From assembly GCA_014529385.2 (NCBI GenBank), contig CM043944.1:93385476-93449475 (forward strand): a DNA stretch of 64,000 nucleotides, read 5' to 3'. Below the pieces are notes generated by a model. The model did no database searches. It was not told the origin of the DNA and saw only the letters and a list, made by a program, of their open reading frames with translations. Source of the stretch: Adiantum capillus-veneris (taxonomy: Eukaryota > Streptophyta > Polypodiopsida > Polypodiales > Pteridaceae). A program made the translations under genes and the position numbers. Position 1 is the first letter of the stretch. Each line of letters opens with the position of its first letter. Positions 37,410 through 48,911 of the stretch are shown piece by piece.

Positions 37410-38318
37410 ATTAATCTTAAGGAGCACTCAAGGCTACCTCTGGAAGCTTTTCTTCCATCTGTTTTTCTGCTTTTTGTTGAGTTCTATGAGAACTGTTAAG
37501 TGGCTGCAATGGATAGACGAGCAAGTTTTTTGTTAACTACTATTAAGTGACTATAATGTGCAGTTTAAGCACGTTTTTGTCAGATTCTATTAGTGGTTAT
37601 AAGCTTTGTTAGTGCTGCATTGTACTTGTTTTTACTAGTTTTGCAAGATCTGTATTGTGCAGGTGTTAGTAGAGCTATTAGTGAGTGTAGACAGTGAACA
37701 GCAGAGTTGATTGTGTGTGAGTGTGCAATTATGTGTTAGACAGTTAATTAGTTGCTAATTAGCTGTAAGGAGGTTAGATAGAGCTCCTAGGAGTTGCTGT
37801 GTGCACGTGGAAGGTCGGCGTCCACGCGGCCACATTATTCTGATGAAAAACTTTTTTGAAAAAAAAAAAAAATTTAAAATTTTGAGAAAAAAAACGTTTA
37901 AGAATATTGAGACCAAAAAGAAATTCAAAAATTAAATTTAAAAATACCTTATCCTAAAAGGAAGGGATCGGGATCATTCCCCCGAGCCCGAGCCCAGGCC
38001 CAGGCCTCAGTCCTTAGTCTTATGATGTACTACTCACACTACCTTATATATAAAGACTAGGATCTCAAGTGAAGGGAGGGCATGAGGAACAAGTTCCTCA
38101 AGTCCTCCACCATCCCCTTCAAACTCACCCTTTGGACTTACTAATTCTAGCCCTCTCCCCACCTAGGAAAAGACTACTTTTAGGATTTCAAGGGTTGTAC
38201 GTAACCGAATCGGGGACTGTAAAGCACGGGACGTCTCCCTAGCCAAGACGCTCGTTTTGAGCTATCACACGCCATATATCGTGGCTCGGTTAAAAAAAGG
38301 GACCAAAAATACAAAAAT
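37410..38318 (+). other. Leader of D
   Basis: About 900 bp of non-coding sequence between primer site and gag. It includes an A-rich stretch (37858-37930) and a GC-rich block with repeated GAGCCC and CAGGCC words (37980-38010). No palindrome array was seen here. Confidence 0.6.
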
Positions 38319-38322
38319 ACCC

Positions 38323-41300
38323 GATGCCTAATCCAGATAGCTCAAGCCAAGACATGCATGCCATGGACCTACGGTCCGGGCCGAGCGTGCTTAGCCACTT
38401 GAAGGAAACCTTTAGTAGAGCCACTCGCTCCGAACATGGAGCTAACAATGTAAATGAGGGGGGTGGGGAAGTAAATTTTCCATTCATGACCAACATAGAT
38501 CCCATGCTCCTAGAGAGTGTGCACGTGAATACTCCTTCACTACACCCCCTGACTCTTTAGAGCTATTTCCCTCCAAGGTTATATTACCTCATGGTAGAAG
38601 CCTTGCCAAAGTGCAAGAGGTTGAGCGGTACATCATTACGGCTAGGGAAAAGGAAATTGAGAGCTTACACAAAGCAGGGCAACAAAGAGAGTTAAAAGCA
38701 AAAGCCCCCATGTCAATATCCCTTCTAGGAGAGCAATCGAGTGCTCCTAAATTAGCGACCACTAAGGGTCAAACCATAGAGAGCCACATTGCATCTAGTT
38801 CAAAGGACACCCCTAGCACCTCAATCCTAGATGGAGCTTTCCTAAATGAGAACTAAGCATACAAACTACAAACAAAAACTCTAACTGACATATACACATG
38901 TCACACCTATCACGTGGTTGGTTAGATATCCTACAATCCACAACGGGTGCTACTAGTATAGAGGATCAACAACAAAGAGTTTGTGAGGTCATCCATAGGG
39001 TTACTGAGCTAGAGGGACAGAACAAGGAGATCCACATGCAATCAACGGGTCTCATGAGATTCTTGGATACATAGAAGGCTAAACAACCAACCTCATCTCG
39101 CAAATGGAGCCACTCCCTTGGTAAGTCCGATGGATTTTCCATATGTTGTTTCACCAGGGGTCTGAGTGCAATCTGAGCCCACAATTGATAGCTTTACTTT
39201 TTCAAGTCTAACTCATCTTTCTCTTAATGACACCACGGCTACCATGTCTAGCCCAGTGTTGGGCATGCCAAGAAACACGCCATGGACCTCTTTTTTTTAG
39301 TAAAGTAGCGATACATGGTAGCTCAATGCCTGCAACAGTACCTACAAGTGTGTACCAATCATATGCACCTATAGGTCCTTGTGTTCATGTAGCTCCTACC
39401 CCCCCATTGTATCAACAACCTATGCTCCACAACCACAACACCAAGCTCTTATTTCAATGGGACCATACCGGCTCCCATTAGCATGTCACATCCGACGTTT
39501 GCTATGCCTAGGGCCACACATATGAACTTTGGGCCACTACTTGGCACAACACCGTACCAAACTTGGAACCCAAGGGCTTCCTATGCGCCAAGCCCAATGC
39601 CAATACCTACTCCACATGTGATCTCTGGAGCACCTTCACCCACGGTGCCTGCTCACTTAGGTGACTTGGTAACATTTTCTCAAGCTATCGGTCAATTAAT
39701 TGCTGAGAATATACATAACACACCTGATAGGGAGCCTAGAAGTAAACAGTACAAATAGCCATCTCACACAAACATTTAGTGGAGATGGGATGTGATAAAG
39801 CATATCAAAGTGTTTGAACAAATATGCGATTCCCTAGGAGAACACAATGACTTGCATAAGAGTAATGCTTTACGCCTAACCTTAAGTGGGAAGGCTGGGG
39901 ATTGGTATAGAACTCTAAGGGTGGAAGAAAAACCAATTTAACCTACTCTTAGGAGACTATTCTTGAAAGAATACATACGAGAGGGAGTGCTTTGGGGTGT
40001 AGCATCTCAGCTCCAGAAAGCCCAACGAGAGGAAGGAGAGTCGGTGAGAGAATTTATTAGTCGCTTGAAGCATTTGAGCGCTTCAATAATAACCAATTGC
40101 TTAATAGATTCATTTGGGGATTACGACATAAGGATATCTACAATGGCCTAATTATTAGAGGTATCACCACTTGGGAAGCAATCACCACCAATGCGATCCA
40201 ATTGGAGGATAATTTAATGATTCAAGGAGAAAGAGTGTTTGTTGAGCCTAAATCTACTAGCTCGCAAGCATCGGGGCATTAGCCAATGACCCTAAAGCCT
40301 ATTGATAAGGAGACAAAGATATGTCAGATGACTTTACTAGATCTCACCAAGGCCATTCAAGAGAGTCTTTGAGACAATCATACTCCACAGAACAATCATA
40401 TGTATCCAAAAAGCGAGCAACAATGGTGCTTAGTATGCTATGGTCTGCATAGTACTAGTGAATGCCCTACTTTTAGAGTAAAACTCAATGGTAAATCCAA
40501 TGCATGTGGGAGGTATGGTCATCAAGCTAAGGATTGCATAGTATTTAAGCAAGCAATGGCCAATAGACCAACCTTAGCATGGACAGACACACCTCGAGTG
40601 TCTGCATTGATGCTGGCCCCACCTCTTGAACAAACATCACATTGATGCATGTGGGAGGTATGGTCATCAAGCTAAGGATTGCATAGTATTTAAGCAAGCA
40701 ATGGCCAATAGACCAACCTTAGCATGGACAGACACACCTCGAGTGTCTGCATTGATGCTGGCCCCACCTCTTGAACAAACATCACAACACATGGTCCCTA
40801 AGGCCCAAAATGTTGTTCAAACAACACCCTTGCCACCTCTAGTGCTAGGACAGCAACACCACCACATCTGAGAATCACTTATGTGTATCAAGTGGGTTGT
40901 GAGTCATCTATTGTTGGTTTGGAAGGATGTGAGGAAGTTATAGACCCTAATATTGCCTATAGGATTGATGCACTTGAAGAAAGTCCACAATACTACATGG
41001 AGGACTATTGGGAACAAGTCAAACCTGTCTACCAAGTAGCTGCTCTTGCTGTAAGAGGCCAAAATATGAAAATTACACTACCAAGAGACTATCTCTTCAA
41101 TGCTATGAGTGTGGAGGTCCACATTGTGTAGAGGAGTGTCCTATTAGGCTACAAAAGAATGCTACACTAATGAAAACCAATCAAGCGAGCACGTCTACAA
41201 TGCCGATACTCATGTGTAACCGATGTGGCATAGATCATTTGGGTTGCCTGATGTTCGAATAATCCAAAAGCATCAAAGATCATGCCATTAAACTTGATTG

Positions 41301-41365
41301 AGGTTATTGAGGAGCCATCACAAAGTACACGTGTGGTACCAATAAATGTACTCACACGATCGATG
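38323..41365 (+). pseudogene. Element D gag with zinc knuckles
   Basis: The start region encodes DLRSGPSVLSHLKETFSRAT. The gag core appears near 39790-40150: HIKVFEQICDSLGEHNDLHK, LTLSGKAGDWYRTL, LLKEYIREGVLWG and REFISRLKHLS. The nucleocapsid part has CNACGRYGHQAKDC twice, owing to a 141-bp duplication, and CYECGGPHCVEEC, and ends with CNRCGIDHL and INVLTRS, both shared with element I. Many stops and shifts break the frame. The segment runs into the protease region at about 41366. Confidence 0.85.
40501..40786 (+). repeat. 141-bp direct duplication inside D gag
   Basis: The segments 40501-40641 and 40646-40786 are, as far as I can read, identical and separated by TTGA. Each encodes one knuckle and the sequence up to PLEQTS. 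The identity indicates a recent event. Confidence 0.93.
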
Positions 41366-42755
41366 CTCCAAAAAAAAAAACTATATTCTTGAAGAAAGAG
41401 GCATAGCATCAATTGCCCAATCTTAGAAAAAGAAGAAAAGGCGAAGAAAGAGATTGCAAAAAGCAGCAAATTCAGACAGACAAACATAGGGATTGGTGAC
41501 AACCCCGTATATATGAACAACGCTAAAGAGGATTCTGATTCAGGTGAAACCATGGAGACCAAAACGACCACTAGGAAAGAAACCAACAAGGAAGATTGTC
41601 ATAAGCCACAATGGCCAGGATCCAAGAAGAAGATAGGAACTTACCCAAACCCTATAGAGGAGATCGAGTGAGTCAAGAAATTAAGGAGTTTGGTAGAAGA
41701 TACCCAAAAAGGGATCTAGAGCTAGCACATATGCAGATCCAAATTACAGACACAGTGTTCCCTACGCAGCAACAACCTCACAAAGTCCATAGACCCCTAG
41801 CCATACCTAGTGTCATCCAAGAAGAAAGTGACTTAAGTCATTGGAAAATGGGCGTACTCACTTTTTGTTGGAAAGAATTTTTACAGAGGGACTACCTAAT
41901 CCTATAGAAGAAATGGAGCTCCCATCTTCCCCACCTCAAGGGACTGAAGCCCAAAAGGTGCCGTTGAATATTTCCAAATTGATGGATTTCATGGCTTCAG
42001 AAGTTAGAACCACTATCATGTCCAAACTATATGGAGACTCCGAGCTATTCTTAGCTCTTTACGCTTTCCTCAACGGAGAATTGAAAGTCGGGCTACCACA
42101 ATTTGCATGGATGGATGGAGCTAGGGAGATGCCAATAGAGGAGGAACACTTAGATCCACAACCCAACCTAGCTGAGAACTCTGTTGTACAAATACCTGTT
42201 AACAAGTTGGGACAATACTTTGAGGGTGATAAATCCAATGCAACCATACCAATCATTACCAAGGGATTAATTGCAAAGGGAATCCTTGATGGTGGTGCTG
42301 GGGTTAGCATTGTGACTAAAAATTGATGGAAAACTATGGGAAGACCTCACCTTGCGACCACAACCATAGTAGTAAAGATGGCCAATGGGTCTATTCTTAA
42401 ACCTATCGGGATTCTAGAAGACCTCAAGATCAAGTTCTTTGGACACAAAATATGAAATACCTTCATTGTTATGGATTTCTCCAAGCACACTAGTACATCT
42501 GAGATGATCTTAGGATGCCTTTTCATGAGGGAAGCAAAAATGGTGCATGAGTGGTCTAAAACCATGTCTACTTGCAGTTCCAAGATTCTGTCATTCGAGT
42601 GGATCTTGTAATTGGTCGAGCACATCCTCTAGGAAACAGATTTATAATTGATCATAGATCAGACACCACAGTTCACTCGGTCCCATTGCAGTATTGTTGT
42701 ATGTGTAAAGTGGACACTGATGTTGGGGTAGATTCTCCTTATATGGATGTTCTAC
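41366..42755 (+). pseudogene. Element D protease region (S copy A)
   Basis: A Lys-rich linker (41366-41840) leads to the protease domain at about 42230-42560, with GILDGGAGVSIVTKN as active-site loop (DGG for the usual D-S/T-G) and MILGCLFMREAKM as the second loop. The segment is about nine-tenths identical by eye to 43817-45195 in element E. Stops (for example after TKN) and shifts are present. It ends abruptly at TTCTAC 42755, where copy B continues toward RT; RT, RNase H and integrase are deleted here. Confidence 0.87.
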
Positions 42756-42910
42756 ATGGTTTTTTAATTGTATATGAGAATGCAGTTACTGTGCCAATTT
42801 TGGTTGAGTTTGTAGCAATTGGAGAAGGCTAAGGACATTCAATATCAGATGCTCTTCCACCTTGACGAACGTACTTCATCTCAATAGCTTCTGAGGACGG
42901 AATCTACATT

Positions 42911-42923
42911 AGGAAGGGGAGCA
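42911..42923 (+). other. Polypurine tract of D
   Basis: AGGAAGGGGAGCA lies directly before the LTR start TGTTAACCC. Confidence 0.8.
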
Positions 42924-43226
42924 TGTTAACCCTCACAGACACCCTATCACCTTTGATAGACGCATATTATTTATTTGATTGAATCATGGACCAAGCTTGT
43001 TGGTCTAATAGGTGTGTAGGTGATCGCCAATGAGAGGTGCACTACTTATCTTATTTTTACGTTAGTTTTGCAACGATCGGCCACTGTGGACACCCATGTC
43101 TGAATGGGCCAAACTCTTATAAAAGGTCCATTTGACCTATAAATCCTCATTCTCTAAGGTGTAAGCTAAGCAGTGCTCTTGCTCCATCTCTGTCTCCTTC
43201 TCCTTCGTGTATGTGAGTGTATATGC

Positions 43227-43301
<75 letters not shown>

Positions 43302-43509
43302 GCGGTGACGCGGTAGAGTGCAGAATCGGTGGTAGCTCCTTCTTCTTCACAGCACATGATCCTTCACAACGGAAGCGTTGAGAGGTGAGTGACACACCAT
43401 TGTTCTTTGAGCTTGCTAGGACTCTCTAGCTGTGTGTTTGCAGCCTTTCAAGGCTCGCACACAGAGCACAGGCAACTCCCAGCCTTTGACACATACGCCA
43501 AAGCGTACC
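42924..43509 (+). mobile_element. 3' LTR of D
   Basis: 586 bp, starting TGTTAACCCTCA and ending AAAGCGTACC. A TATA box lies at 43118-43124 (TATAAAA). A GA tract lies at 43229-43298. The right flank ATAGA matches the left flank GTAGA with one transition. Confidence 0.9.
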
Positions 43510-43514
43510 ATAGA

Positions 43515-43816
43515 GCTACTGCAAGTCAAAGAAAATTGTACAAGGATATGCAAGAAGAAGGGTCAGATGCTCTCCACCCCAAATGGAGGAAGAACTGGCT
43601 CAACAAAAACTCGAGGTACCTCATTTTGTTTACAAGAGCACCTGCAGCAATCCAGAAGGACCCAACATTCTGTCCTGTACCAAGGGTAAGGACATGGCAG
43701 GCACACAAAGCCTTAAAGAAGAAGAGGCCAACTTGGCTCAATTACCCGAGACTGCCAGCTCCAAAGCAAGGACCATCAACTAAGGAATACATGGTCAAAA
43801 CCCTAATGGGCGCCAT
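43515..43816 (+). pseudogene. Element E coiled-coil ORF, right part with the WLNYPR block
   Basis: It resumes the ORF interrupted by D. FCPVPRVRTWQAHK, RPTWLNYPRLPAPK and KEYMVKTL align closely with FCPVPRVRSWQEHG, KPNWLNYPRMPGPK and KAYMVKTL in F. Upstream, WRKNWLNKNSRYLILFTRAP matches WRKGWLTKYPTYIIYLVEAT. Because two separate elements retain it, this block is likely the conserved C-terminal domain of the family. Right after MVKTLMGA the sequence switches to the D-type protease region. Confidence 0.8.
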
Positions 43817-45195
43817 GCTCCAAAAACAAAATTATATTCTTGAAGAAAGAGACAGGGCATCAATTTCCCAATCTCAAAAAAAGAAGAAAACACGAAGGAA
43901 GAGATCGCAAAAAGTAGCAAAGTCACACAGACCAACATCGGGACTAGTGAAGACCCCGTATATATGAACAACACTGAAAAGGATTTTGATACAGGTGAAA
44001 CCATGGAGATCAAAACGACCACTAGGAAAGAAACTAACAAGGAAGATCGTCATGAGCCACAATGGCTAGGACACAAGAAGAAGATAAGAACTTACCCAAA
44101 ACCTGTAAAGGAGATCGAGCGAGTCAAGCAATTAAGGAGTTTGGTAGAAGAGACCCAAAGGGTTCTAGAGCCAGCACCTAGGGAGATCCAAATTATAGAC
44201 ACAGTGTTCCCTACGCACCAACAACCTCACAAAGTCCATAGACCCCTAGCCATACCTAGTGTCATCCAAGAACAAAGTGACTTATAGTCATGGGAAAGTG
44301 GGCGTACTTACTTCTTATTGGAAAGAATGTTTATAGAGGGACTAACTGACTGTATCAAAGAAATGGAGATCCCATCTTCCCCACGTCAAGGGACTGAAGC
44401 CCAAAAGGTGCCGTTAAACATTGCCAAATTGATGGATTTCATGGCTTTAGAAGTTAGAACCACCATCATGTCCAAACTATATGGAGACACCGACCTATTC
44501 TTAGTGCTTCGATGGAGAACTGAAAGTCGGGCTACCACAATTTGCAGAGATTGATGGAGCTAGGGAGATGCCAATAGAGGAGGAACGCTTAGATCCACAA
44601 GCTAACCTAGATAAGAACTCTGTTGTAGAAATACATGTTAACAATTTGGGACAAGGCTTTGTGGGTGATGAATCCAATGCGACCATACCAATCATTACCA
44701 AGGGATTAACTGTGAAGGGAATCCTTGATGGTGGTGCTGGGGTTAGCATTGTGACTAAAAATTGCTGGGAAATTATGGAAAGACCTCACCTTGGGACCAC
44801 AACCATAGTAGTAAAGATGGCCAATGGGTTTATTGTTAAACCTATTGGGATGCTAGAAGATCTCAAGATCAAGGGGTTTGGACTCAAAATAAGAAATACC
44901 TTCATTGTTATGGATTTCTCCAAGCACACTATGACATTTGAGATGATCTTAGCACGTCCTTTCATGAGGGAAGCAAAAATGGTGCATGAGTGGTCCAAAA
45001 ACCATGTCTACTTGCAATTCCAAGATTTTGTTATTCGAGTGGATCTTGTAACTGGTCGAGCACATCCTCTAGGAAAAAAATTTATAATTGATCATAGATC
45101 TAACACCACAGTTTACTTGGCCCCATTGCAGTATTGTTACACATGTAAAGTGGACACTGATGTTGGGGAAGATTCTCCTTATATGGATATTCTAC
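43817..45195 (+). pseudogene. Element E protease region (S copy B)
   Basis: Homologous to D 41366-42755. The frame 44568-45266 is open and includes GILDGGAGVSIVTKNCWEIM, TIVVKMANGFIVKPIGMLED and MILARPFMREAKMVHEWSKN, a complete retropepsin-like fold with a DGG active site. The linker upstream is Lys-rich and broken. Because it is open over about 230 codons, this copy is less decayed than copy A. Confidence 0.87.
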
Positions 45196-45878
45196 CTGGG
45201 ATGACTGAGTCTAACAATGTGGATTTGGGTCCACCTACCAGCAACCATAGACACTTAGGGAAATAGGGGGACAACCTGGGTAACACTTGAGGGGAATGAA
45301 ATGACACCACTCGTACCTTTAAATATGATAGAAGCAATGCATATAGCTTCTGTTGACCTACAAGATGAAGGCTTGACTGACATTGGAACCAGTAGCGTCT
45401 CACAAGACTATAGCCCCACAATTTGGAGTCAAAATCATCAATTAAAATTGACTCTAAGGACGATGAATCTGAGTTCAATCTTAGTGCAAATGTGGGGACA
45501 AACCATTCAGGGCCCAGTGGTACCTTTGATGATAATCTATCCAAGGGAGCAGTTCTAGTGACTCTTCCCTAGAGATCAACCGTAATAAAAAATTAGACAA
45601 GAAGAGTAAGAGATATAAGAGGCGATGATATCAAGCAAATGTGCCTACTAGAATAAATGAAAAGAAACTTTACTGTGGAATGGCTTAATTATATAGGGGC
45701 ATGTGATTCTCATCGGAAGCTGGTAGATAACTGGGGTGAATACCTTCAAAGTGTTATGTGGTGTAGTCCACAACCCATTGACATCGCACGGCTAGAGGCT
45801 ACAGAGAAGCCAAAGTTCAGCCATGCCATAAGGAGACGACAAAATTGAGAGTTAGCTCAACAACAAAAGGAAGCGGAA
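45196..45878 (+). pseudogene. Element E protease-RT connecting region
   Basis: Short open pieces without a recognised domain connect the protease to RT. KRNFTVEWLNYIGACDSHRK at about 45660 is readable. Stops and shifts break it. It probably encoded the spacer of the polyprotein. Confidence 0.5.
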
Positions 45879-47618
45879 GTGAAATTTCACTCCACAGAAC
45901 AACAAGACCCCATATACTTACACCTTGCACCCGATCATTTCAAATCCTACACCACAAAAGAGCGTAAGATTGTGTATACAAAGGCTCAAAGAAAACCTAT
46001 CGATGGATGCAGTGGAGTTTATGATGGTCCAGTGATAGTTAAGGAGATAGAGTTAGCAGACTCAGGAGAAGAGTCCAAACCTGTTTTCATTGCCCAAGAT
46101 TTGATAGAGACTAAGGAGTATGTACTTAAAGAACTTCTCAAGAAATTCAAGGATATATTTTCTTGGACATATCATGATATGAAAGGTGTTCCATCTTTTA
46201 TGGTGCAACACACAATCCCCATGAATAGCATGGCTAAACCAGCAATGACCCTACCCAATGAAGCCTAAATATGCAAAGATTTTTCAAGAAGAAATTGAAA
46301 AGCTTGTCAAATGTGGATTCATATACCCTATTGAGCACTCAGAATGGGTGTCTCCAATAGTGATTGTGCCAAAAAAGAATGGGAAACTTGGAGTGGGCGT
46401 GGATCTCAAGAAGGTCAATGCCGCCACTAGGAGGGACCATTACCCCTTGCCATATTCAGAACATGTGCTTGAAAGAGTTGCAAGAAAGGAATCTTATAGC
46501 TTTTTAGATGGGTACTTTGGATACAGTCAAATTACAATTGCACTAGAGGACCAAGCTAAAACGGCTTTTATAACCAAATTCAAAGTTTTTGCATTTTGTG
46601 TTATGGCTTTTGGCTTAACCAATGCTCTTGCTACCTTCCAAAGATTAATAAACACTGCTTTTAGAGAATATTTGAGGGAGTTTTGCGAAGCTTTCTTAGA
46701 TGACCTCTGCGTTTATTCTTCATGGGAAAAACATCTATCATGTTTACAAAAAGTGTTTGAGAAGTACAGATTGTATCGCATCTTCTTAAACCCTTTCAAA
46801 AGCGAGTTTTGGGTTAAACATGGAGTCATTTTAGGGCATATAGTGTCCAGAAATGGGATTTCCACAAATGAGGGAAAAATTAAAGCCATTGTTAAATTGC
46901 CACCACTTATAAATTATAAAGGAATTCAAAGGTTCATGGGCCATGTTGGTTATTACCGACGGTTTATTTTAAACTTTGTCGAGATAGCTCGTCCTTTGTA
47001 CAAGCTTCTTATTGAGTTCCACCGAACCGCGGAGTGTGACCATGCTTATGAGTCATTGAAAAAGACCTTGACTAGCACTCCTATTCTACAAGTGCCCGAT
47101 TGGAATGTAATGGAATTTTCCATGTGCATATTGATGCATCAAACGTTGCTATTGGATGTGTTCTAGCTCAACCATGAGAATGTAAATTGGACTACCCCAT
47201 TAGCTTTGCGAGTCGTCAATTGAATGACGTCGAGAGAAACTACACCACTACAGAGCGGGAAGGTTTAGCTATGATTTATGCAGCAAATAAATTTTGCTAC
47301 TACCTCCTTGCCAACAAGTTTGTTTTCTATGTGGATCATCAAGCCTTGTTGTATTTAGTAAATAAACATTGTTCCACGAGAAGAATTACACGATGGTTGT
47401 TGATTCTTCATGAGTTTGATTTTACTGTTGTGGTGAGACTTGGTAAAAGACATGTCATGGCGGATTATTTGTCTTGCATACCCAATGGTGAAGCCCCTAC
47501 TAGAGTTGATGATGAATTGCCCGATACTTCCTTATTTCTAGTCAAGGCCATGCCTGAATGGAGTGAGAAGATTGTGAACTTTGTAACATTTAATGGCCTA
47601 GTAACTCGTGTGTTGTGA
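45879..47618 (+). pseudogene. Element E reverse transcriptase and RNase H
   Basis: Three overlapping or adjacent frames. The first (45879-46268) has LLKKFKDIFSWTYHDMKGV, the region before the fingers. The second (46258-47166) contains the RT: CGFIYPIEHSEWVSPIVIVP, VMAFGLTNALATFQ, the catalytic AFLDDLCVYSS and ILGHIVSRNGIS. The third (47187-47618) has RNase H sequence (ISFASRQLNDVERNYTTTER, FYVDHQALLYLVNK, HVMADYLSCIPNG). Integrase is missing: the sequence is cut at about 47613 by the LTR of F. Confidence 0.9.
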
Positions 47619-48561
47619 CGGTTACGCCGCTAGCGGTGGCTATGATAGCGAGAACTCAACCGAAAAACAAGAATGTCAGACGAGGATGAAGCTTGACCCG
47701 TAGGCGCATGGAAACAAATAGGTGGGTGTCAAATCACCTACTCGACCTTCTAATGACAATCACTACCAAGGATATCAAATATAAGTTCTCAAATACACAA
47801 GTGACTGAAATCCGTACTACAAACAAATGCTATCCGAAACATGATCTAGAGTCATCGAATTAGCCTCAAACTCAAAGGGGGGTCTCTACACTAGGTAAGG
47901 ACAATACCCTATGAATCTACAATACAATCTCAACCTCTAACCACTCCGTGCGGTAAACGCGTATGAAGACAGGCTGAAAAATACAGGTGACTGAATCTCG
48001 ACACTGATGGTACTAATGTGTATCTCTACTCGCTGCGGTTCTATAGATATATGGCACACTCAATGCCGACACATAGGTAGGGAGAAAACTCACATAGAAG
48101 CTCGTGGGAGCTCACCTCGCGTAGAAGCCGAATGCGCGCACGCTTGATATCGGTGCGTAGCTCTCGCTGTTGCTAACACAATGGCAGTGTCGCTTCTCCA
48201 ATGGCGGCTCCGTAGCTCACGTAGCAAGAGGATAGACTCTCTCTCTCTCGCTCACTCTCTCTCAGACACAGTCACGCCACTCAAAAACCCACATTGATTA
48301 ATGATTCAAAATTGTGTCCTTGGGTTTACAAAAATTGACTCTTATACCTCAGCCTTGGAGGTGTGATAATATCTCTAATCTAATTACATAATCAAGTGAA
48401 ACTACTTAGGGAATACAAGCTGGAAACTCAATTGAGTCCCGCTAATTACAATGAATCGGCTCCATGAAAAAATGAAATGTCGGAAAGACATTTATTACAA
48501 TAAGTGTTTACAAAAACATGAGTGTGAGCAAAAATGTGTAGGTGTGGTCCTCCGCTCAACA
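47614..48561 (-). mobile_element. 3' LTR of element F
   Basis: The right end is clear: GCTCAACA followed by a pyrimidine run, i.e. on the - strand a polypurine tract followed by TGTTGAGCGG. The left end is a TG near 47609-47614, where E coding stops; the exact base is ambiguous. Length is about 950 bp. No ORF is supported. Confidence 0.75.
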
Positions 48562-48575
48562 CTCCCCCCCTCCAC
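48562..48575 (-). other. Polypurine tract of F
   Basis: On the - strand GTGGAGGGGGGGAG abuts the LTR start TGTTGAGC. It lies only about 340 bp after the end of the coiled-coil ORF, so no protease, RT or integrase lies between. Confidence 0.8.
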
Positions 48576-48911
48576 GTTCATGTCGTCCCTGACATGACAT
48601 CCTTGCTTTGTCTTTAGTGGATTCTCGTCGATTTCAACATCTGAAGATGTGACTCAGGTTTCCAATGGCCAGTGTAGGGCCGAATATCTTGCTTTCATGA
48701 GTAAAGAAACCAGTGTAGAATGCCTCCTCAAAGGCCTGCATGTGGAAGCTCGGCATAAACACGATTCTTTGATAAAAGAGGTGTAATACTTTTGGAGATG
48801 GCTGCAAGGCTAGATCATACATCATATCTGTCTCACTGTGTCAGCCGTTGACAACAATGTTGAGCTGGTAGTGTTATCCTGCGCGAACACTTCAATGCAA
48901 GCCAATAATGT

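Noticed and set aside
41366-45195. A simple tandem duplication of the protease region
   Set aside because: An LTR with flanking duplication lies between the copies, and the left and right contexts belong to two different nested elements.
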